Positions 59,175-64,000 of a stretch of DNA of 64,000 nucleotides are shown piece by piece. Origin of the DNA: Streptomyces sp. NBC_00102 (GTDB lineage: Bacteria; Actinomycetota; Actinomycetes; Streptomycetales; Streptomycetaceae); contig NZ_JAPEMC010000001.1 in assembly GCF_026343115.1 (NCBI RefSeq), positions 3,596,001 to 3,660,000 on the forward strand, written 5' to 3'. The position numbers were made by a program, and so were the translations under genes. Below the pieces are notes generated by a model, which was not told the origin of the DNA, made no database searches, and worked only from the letters and a program-made list of their open reading frames with translations. Every line of letters begins with the position of its first letter. Within the stretch, counting starts at the first letter, position 1.

Positions 59175-60057
59175 GAGGCGAACGTCCAGCCACCGGGGGC
59201 CCGCCGAGCGCGGGCCCCCGCGCGTGCGGCAGGGCCTCTCGGTGAGAGGCGGAGTGTGCGGGCCGGTGGGCCCGGGTGCGGTCGGCAACGTCGTGGACGG
59301 TGCCCGGCCGCATTCGGCGTTTTACGGCCCCGCCCCGCCGGCGCGAGCGATTCGAATCTCCTTGCTTCTACGGAGCGTTGAACGCGCGGAGCGCGGCGTG
59401 AAGATCAAGTGAACCAGGAGAGACCCCTCCACTCCCAGTGGGAGAACCAGGGATGAATCTTCTGCGGCGCCGTCGGGGCAGGGGCGGCGCGCGGCCGAAG
59501 AGCCGAGAATTCGATTCCCCGATATCGCGGCCCTCAGGGCTGTCCCGCCGGCTTTTCCTGGACGAAGGCCCTGCGGAAGCCGTACGGAGGTTGTACGAAG
59601 GACCGTACGGAGGCCGTTCGGAGGCCGTACGGAGGAGATATCCGTACCGGTCGGGATTCGGGAGCGGGCCGTGCTCTTCACGCCTCTGCGATGCGCGCCG
59701 GACGTTTCCGGATGCCCCCGCCCGCGACACTCGTCCCCGTGCGACGCCGTGCGCGCCGTACGCACCGTGCGCGCCGGACGCGCCGGACGCGCCGTACGCA
59801 CCGTGCACGGTGTACGCACGCCACGTGCCCCGTGCCGTTTTCTCCCGGCGCAATGGCGAAGAGCGCCGGCCGCCCGAACGGTTGCCCGTGAATAGGGGAG
59901 TCAAGGTCCGTGAATGACGAATTGCGCCTACGTCGGTGAAGTGGGTGCGCGAATCATTGCCAATTGCCCGAAGTCGCTTACGGCGGCGTGTAGTTGATCA
60001 TTTTCGTGGTAGAGTATTAATGAATTCACCGAGCGCCGCGAGTAAAAGGGGAATGGC
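59175..60057. other. Gene-poor region with short repeats
   Basis: About 880 bases. It contains CCGTACGGAGG-like repeats near 59,579-59,640 and CGCCGTACGCACCGTGCGC-like repeats near 59,750-59,822. A 155-codon open frame from 59,453 has weak coding character and a start with little ribosome-site support; I do not accept it. The last 130 bases are AT-rich and likely hold the promoter for the gene at 60,058 (TTGATC, then TAGAGT/TATTAAT). Confidence 0.5.
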
Positions 60058-60657
60058 GTGAACACTGAGAAGGTTACGGCTCGACGTCTTACGGCTGAAG
60101 AAATCTCGGGCCTGAGCGTCCAGGACAGCATTTTTGTTCCGGCAGGGGTGGATGGCCTTCCTCTCGACTGCTACGCCCCGGCTTTCCTCACGGCTCCGGG
60201 CAAGGACTTCGAGGGTGGGTCCTTCGTCGCGAAGACGGTCTTCGGCGAGGAGGTCCACGTTCTCCCGGCCAACGCCGACGAGGGCGGCGTCTGGGTCGCC
60301 GACGAGGCGGGAGAGGCGATCGAGGTTCTGCAGAGCGCCGGCGTCCTGCTGAACCTCGCCCTCTTCGTGCCCGCCGGGAACAAGGAGTCCCTGGACGCGC
60401 TCTACGCCTCCGCGCGGGAGGCGTTCGGCGCCGGGGTCGTGCAGCGCTGGAGCGAGGAAGTCGTCGCGGTCCCGGACGTCAAGATCGACCTGTACGAGGA
60501 GCCGGTGAAGGTCCGTAAGGGCGCCAACGGCCAGAACCGTGACCGCCGCGCCCTGGACATCTACCCGACCCGCGTGCGGTTCCTGGAGCCCAGCGAGGGC
60601 TGGAAGTTCATCGTCGAGCCGCACAAGGAGATCGTCGACGACACGCCGACGATCTGA
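60058..60657 (+). CDS. Orphan protein of unknown function
   Basis: 199 aa from GTG with AAAAGGGG upstream. VTARRLTAEEISGLSVQDSIFVPAGVDGLPLDCY begins a beta-rich, acidic protein with no cysteine pair beyond one Cys. It ends KFIVEPHKEIVDDTPTI. I recognise no family. The AT-rich promoter and isolated position between repeats suggest it was acquired. A strong terminator follows. Confidence 0.7.
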   Translation: MNTEKVTARRLTAEEISGLSVQDSIFVPAGVDGLPLDCYAPAFLTAPGKDFEGGSFVAKTVFGEEVHVLPANADEGGVWVADEAGEAIEVLQSAGVLLNLALFVPAGNKESLDALYASAREAFGAGVVQRWSEEVVAVPDVKIDLYEEPVKVRKGANGQNRDRRALDIYPTRVRFLEPSEGWKFIVEPHKEIVDDTPTI

Positions 60658-60701
60658 CACGACGTCGGCCCCGTCCGACAAATGACGTGACCGGAGCTCC
60701 T

Positions 60702-60744
60702 GAGCCCCGCCACCGGGCGCAAGCCCCTCCCGGTGGCGGGGCTC
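60702..60744. terminator. Strong terminator after orphan gene
   Basis: GAGCCCCGCCACCGGG pairs perfectly with CCCGGTGGCGGGGCTC (16 bases, 11-base loop). No T run. Confidence 0.75.
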
Positions 60745-61026
60745 AGGTCGTGTGGTGGCAGCTCCCCGCGGTCGCTTGCGGCGGTCCGACAGGGTGCGGG
60801 AGCCCGCCTGCCGGATCACGTACGGACGCGGGAAGAACGAGGCCCCGGAGCGGTGGACCAGTCACGCCGGAAAGGGGAAAAGGCGAACGTCGGAAATCGC
60901 CGAATCGAGGGGTCCATGAACGACGTTGACCCGTCGAAGAACCCCCGCCCCTGCGCAGCAACTCCATGGTTCCGCCACGTAGGCTGCTGACGTTGGCCGA
61001 CGCGTCGGAGTGGGGGGAGCGGGCCG

Positions 61027-62652
61027 ATGAAAGATGTGAGCGACGTCTTCCAGCCACTCCAGGCGGCCGACCCGCCCGTGGTCGGTGGTTACCGGCTCGT
61101 GGCCCGGCTGGGCGCGGGCGGCATGGGGCGGGTCTACCTCTCGTACACGCGGGGCGGCCGACCTGTCGCGATCAAGGTCGTACGGCCGGAACTGGCGGAC
61201 GACCGGGACTTCCAGCGGAGGTTCGCCAGGGAGATCAAAGCGGCCCGGCGGGTCCGTGGAGCGTACACGGCCGAGCTGATCGACGCCGACGCGGACGGTG
61301 AACCCCCCTGGCTGGCCACGCTGTACATACCCGGGCCGTCCCTGGCGGAGGCCGTCCGCCGACGGGGGCCGCTGGAGAAGCCCGCCGTGTTGTGGCTGAT
61401 GGCGGGGATGGCCGAGGCGTTGCAGGCCATTCACGCCGAGGGCATCGTGCACCGGGATCTGAAGCCCTCGAACGTGTTGCTGGCCGCGGACGGGCCGCGC
61501 GTGATCGACTTCGGCATCGCGACGGCCGCCGACGGAACCGCGTACACCGTCACGGGGCAGGCGGTCGGTACGCCCGCGTACATGGCCCCGGAACAGGCAT
61601 CGGGAGCCGAGGTCACCGGTGCCACGGATGTCTTCGCCCTTGCCCAGACGGCGGCCTTCGCGGTCCTGGGCAGGCCGCTCTACGGCGAGGGCCAGGGCGT
61701 CAACCTCCTCTACCGGATCGTCCACTCCGGGCCCGACCTCTCCCTGCTGCCCGAGTCCCTGCGCCCGCTGTTTGCCCGGTGCCTGTCCGCCGATCCGGCG
61801 GAGCGGGCCACTCCGGCGGAGGTGCTGGCCTGGTGCAGGCAGCACTTGGGGGACGACACCGAGGAGGGCGGGGCCCCGGCCGTGTGGCGGCAGATCAGCG
61901 AGCACGACGACGTGCTCCCGCCCCCGCCGTTGCCCGACCCCACACCGGTGAGGACACAGCTCCAGCACGTACCGCCGCAGCCACCGGTGTTCGGCGGTTA
62001 CCCGGCTGTTCCCACCGCGTGGCCGGCGCGGCCGACGACGGCCGAGGTCAAGGCCGTCAGGCGGCGCACCACGCGGCGGACGATCGTCGGTCTGTCCGTG
62101 GGCGCCCTGCTGTTGGGAGCGCTGGCCTGGCCGACCCTGAACTGGGTGAACCAGAGCGTTCACCAGGCCATCGTCAGTTCGTCCGGGTCTCCCACGGGAG
62201 CGGCCGGGCTGTCCTCGGACTCGGCGGCCGTGGACGACCGCAAGGGTCTCGGGGCCTCCGCCTCCCCCTCCCCCTCGGCCTCGCCCTCGTTCTCAAAACC
62301 CGCCCCGTACGCCGGTGTCATGCTGACCAACAAGCACTCGCTGAACTTCACGGACCCGTACACGGAGGTGGGCGGTGCCACGGGGGATCTCAGCTTCGCG
62401 TGCAAGCAGGACGCCTGCGATCTGAGCAGCCGGACGAACACGCTCCAGCTGATGTACGGCAAACCGGGAACCACGCTCGGCCAGTGCCGCGCACGGTTGA
62501 GACAGAGCGACGCGAGCCACAGCCTTTCGCTCTACTCCATGGCGAGCGGAGCGAAGTCTGCGTCCAGACGCCCTCGGGGGACGTGGCGCTGCTCGTGGTC
62601 ACGGCGAAGGTCACCTTTGTCGAGGAGTCCGCCTTCATCACCGGGGACCTGA
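61027..62652 (+). CDS. Membrane Ser/Thr protein kinase, C-terminal frameshift
   Basis: 541 aa as read. Glycine loop LGAGGMGRVY (29-38), Lys50 in VAIKVV, HRDLKPSN (Asp144) and DFG (161-163), so the kinase is active-type. A membrane helix follows at about 355-378. After a Ser/Pro linker the outer domain (about 425-510) includes YAGVMLTNKHSLNFTDPYTE and two Cys. From about 62,556 the frame becomes Arg/Ser-rich. The neighbouring frame gives VCVQTPSGDVALLVVTAKVTF and ITGDLTLWRRTA ending at 62,675, a better ending. A one-base loss, real or a sequencing error, is likely. Signals through phosphorylation; sensor ligand unknown. Confidence 0.85.
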   Translation: MKDVSDVFQPLQAADPPVVGGYRLVARLGAGGMGRVYLSYTRGGRPVAIKVVRPELADDRDFQRRFAREIKAARRVRGAYTAELIDADADGEPPWLATLYIPGPSLAEAVRRRGPLEKPAVLWLMAGMAEALQAIHAEGIVHRDLKPSNVLLAADGPRVIDFGIATAADGTAYTVTGQAVGTPAYMAPEQASGAEVTGATDVFALAQTAAFAVLGRPLYGEGQGVNLLYRIVHSGPDLSLLPESLRPLFARCLSADPAERATPAEVLAWCRQHLGDDTEEGGAPAVWRQISEHDDVLPPPPLPDPTPVRTQLQHVPPQPPVFGGYPAVPTAWPARPTTAEVKAVRRRTTRRTIVGLSVGALLLGALAWPTLNWVNQSVHQAIVSSSGSPTGAAGLSSDSAAVDDRKGLGASASPSPSASPSFSKPAPYAGVMLTNKHSLNFTDPYTEVGGATGDLSFACKQDACDLSSRTNTLQLMYGKPGTTLGQCRARLRQSDASHSLSLYSMASGAKSASRRPRGTWRCSWSRRRSPLSRSPPSSPGT

Positions 62653-62722
62653 CGTTGTGGCGGCGAACGGCGTAGCGGTCCCGACAGGGCCCGCGCCGGC
62701 CGCGACCGGAGCGGTCGGCGAG

Positions 62723-63808
62723 TCAGGAAGGCGGGCGGTTGCCGCTCCCGTGCGATGTGCGGGAGAACCAGGTCCGCGTCTCGTCCGTGCTCAGGACGCG
62801 GGTCAGCTCGGCCGTGCCCGGGAGGTGCGGGAAGAAGCGGTCGGCGCTCCAACTGCGCTGGTACATCGGATCGTCGAGCACGAGCAGGCGACGTCCCTCC
62901 ACCACGGGGATGTCGTCGGGCAGCCCCTCGTTCCAGATCCGTTCGCCGCCCGGGGCGAGGAGCTCGAAGGCCCCGGTCGCGGCGGTACGGGTGGTTCCCC
63001 GGGCGGGCTCGGGGTCCGTGGCCAGACGGACGCTCTCCGCCGAAGGCGCGGTTCCGGGCACCTGGCCGCCGCCTATGAGGACGTGGGCGAGCAGGGTGTG
63101 CAACTGGAAGTTGTCCCCGATGCCGCCGATGCGCACCTCGAACCCGGCCCCGGTGGGCCTGTGCAGCACCACGAGGGGCTCGTCGTCCAGAACCGCCAGC
63201 GCGTAGGCCAGGCACTTGAGGTCGTGCCGCTCCAGGGCCGCCAGATCGCGGCAGGCGGGGAGGATCGCGGATCCGTGCCGACGGCGCACCTCGGCGCTGC
63301 GGCACAGCACGGCCAGCGCGGGCGGCTGCCACTCCTCGACCGCACACCAGGCCAACGCCAGTCGCCTGGACTCGTGTTCGTCCCCGCCGAGGCGGGTCAG
63401 CAGCGCGTCGTCGATGATCTTCTCGTCCGGCTCCGGCAGTTCGTCCCCGGCCGCGCCGGTGGAGCTCCAGCGGCGGGCGAACTCCAGGGCGTCGAGCAGG
63501 TCCTGGAGGACGCCTCCGAGGATCGGCTCGGCGCAGCCCGCCGGATCGGCCCCGCGCTCGACGCAGTAGCCGGCCGCCGTCGCCAGCATCGGCCGCGGGC
63601 CGATGGACGGGAAGGCGGGCAGCAGTGACGCCAACCGAGGCCCGGACAGAATGAGTTCAGCATCCGGAGCCGACTGCACGGACTTCATCACGGCGGTGAA
63701 GGCACGCTCGGTGCGGTCGCCGTCACGAGCGGCAACCGCCTCTTCCAGCTCGGACACGGTGGCGGTGAGGCCCGAAGCCTTCCGCTTCCTCTTGAAGATC
63801 ACAGGCAC
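62723..63808 (-). CDS. Conserved protein of unknown function
   Basis: 361 aa from GTG 63,808. The N-terminus is basic (VIFKRKRKA). The body is helical and Leu/Ala-rich (SVQSAPDAELILSGPRLASLLPAF, LLDALEFARRW), with CRDLAALERHDLKCLAYALAVLDDE in the middle. It ends with WSADRFFPHLPGTAELTRVL. No catalytic motif is recognised. Convergent with the kinase, about 70 bases away; a link is possible but unproven. Confidence 0.7.
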   Translation of the reverse strand: MPVIFKRKRKASGLTATVSELEEAVAARDGDRTERAFTAVMKSVQSAPDAELILSGPRLASLLPAFPSIGPRPMLATAAGYCVERGADPAGCAEPILGGVLQDLLDALEFARRWSSTGAAGDELPEPDEKIIDDALLTRLGGDEHESRRLALAWCAVEEWQPPALAVLCRSAEVRRRHGSAILPACRDLAALERHDLKCLAYALAVLDDEPLVVLHRPTGAGFEVRIGGIGDNFQLHTLLAHVLIGGGQVPGTAPSAESVRLATDPEPARGTTRTAATGAFELLAPGGERIWNEGLPDDIPVVEGRRLLVLDDPMYQRSWSADRFFPHLPGTAELTRVLSTDETRTWFSRTSHGSGNRPPS

Positions 63809-63813
63809 ACCCT

Positions 63814-63935
63814 AGGGGCTGCCCGTCATCCGTGGTGGATCAGTGTGCGGCGGCAGATGCGGTGCATGGCAAGGCTGCATCGCAAGGCGGAGGAACGTCC
63901 ATATACGGGATGTATGTGGACGTTCCTGTCCCCGG
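63814..63935. mobile_element. MITE-like element, copy 2 (degenerate)
   Basis: Shares CCGTGGTGGATCAGTG, GGCAGATGCGGTGCAT and the inner hairpin (GGAACGTCCATATAC with GTATGTGGACGTTCC, 63,892-63,926) with copy 1. It has a 13-base internal duplication and no right terminal repeat. It is followed by CGGCG simple repeats to about 63,970. Confidence 0.7.
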
Positions 63936-64000
63936 CGCGGCGCGGCGCGGCGCGGCCCGGCCCGGCCCGGAGACCCGGGCCGGGTGGGAGTGGATCAGCG

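Noticed and set aside
59330..59370. tRNA-like ATTCGAATC sequence
   Set aside because: The arms next to it do not pair as a T-arm on either strand and no anticodon arm is found.
59453..59917. 155-codon + strand frame with Cys-Ala-Pro-Tyr repeats
   Set aside because: Its repeats mirror the short DNA repeats, codon use is not Streptomyces-like, and the start lacks a proper ribosome site.

Overview
The window is high-GC actinobacterial DNA, and the host is almost certainly a Streptomyces. The evidence is the codon bias, the many GTG starts, the hairpin terminators, and a conservon (cvnA-B-C-D plus two P450s) beside DUF397/Scr1-type genes. It splits into two parts: the right-hand two thirds of an integrated siphovirus-type prophage (1 to about 33,210) and ordinary chromosome (about 33,210 to 64,000).

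Prophage. Positions 1-11,184 carry the head and tail module on the + strand: end of a probable portal, MuF-like protein, scaffold, major capsid, head-tail connectors, tail tube, tail assembly chaperone pair with a frameshift overlap, tape measure, and two distal tail proteins. Positions 11,202-12,829 carry lysis functions (amidase endolysin, holin candidate). Positions 12,826-22,363 carry nucleotide and DNA metabolism: dNMP kinase, RecB-like nuclease, a Gp3-like recombination directionality factor, two tandem C5-cytosine methyltransferases (the first with a 15-G tract), a resolvase-like nuclease, primase-helicase and a family A DNA polymerase. A sigma-like gene (22,814-24,954) is split by a 1,328-bp IS3-family element with a GAG target duplication. 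Positions 24,958-33,111 form an accessory and regulatory arm: a LuxR/TrmB-like regulator divergent from a short secreted peptide, an Scr1/DUF397 pair, two Nudix hydrolases, a duplicated small-HTH plus hairpin cassette, a minimal GntR protein with 17-bp iterons, and several small unknown genes. The prophage ends inside the 3' end of a VOC-family gene (33,186-33,533, minus strand), taken here as the attachment junction. The integrase, terminase and other att site must lie to the left of the window.

Chromosome. After the junction come a Fic protein with its own palindromic operator, a secreted NlpC/P60-type protein, and a crotonase-P450-P450-conservon operon (minus strand). Next is an amino-sugar catabolic cluster: DeoR regulator, SIS isomerase, ROK kinase, PfkB kinase and class II aldolase. 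It is followed by amtB-glnK, two large secreted proteins (phytase-like esterase and right-handed beta-helix), an iron-box-controlled siderophore-interacting protein, an Old Yellow Enzyme, a polysaccharide deacetylase, an orphan gene with an AT-rich promoter, a Ser/Thr kinase whose C-terminus looks frameshifted, and a conserved unknown. Two copies of a hairpin-rich MITE-like repeat flank the last group.

The most unusual signals are: the regulator-peptide pair in the prophage control region (possible peptide communication); the phase-variation-like G tract, with a possible overprinted frame, in the tandem methyltransferases; terminators placed only 13-27 nt ahead of phage start codons; the covarying double-hairpin cassettes; and the IS-split sigma-like gene.
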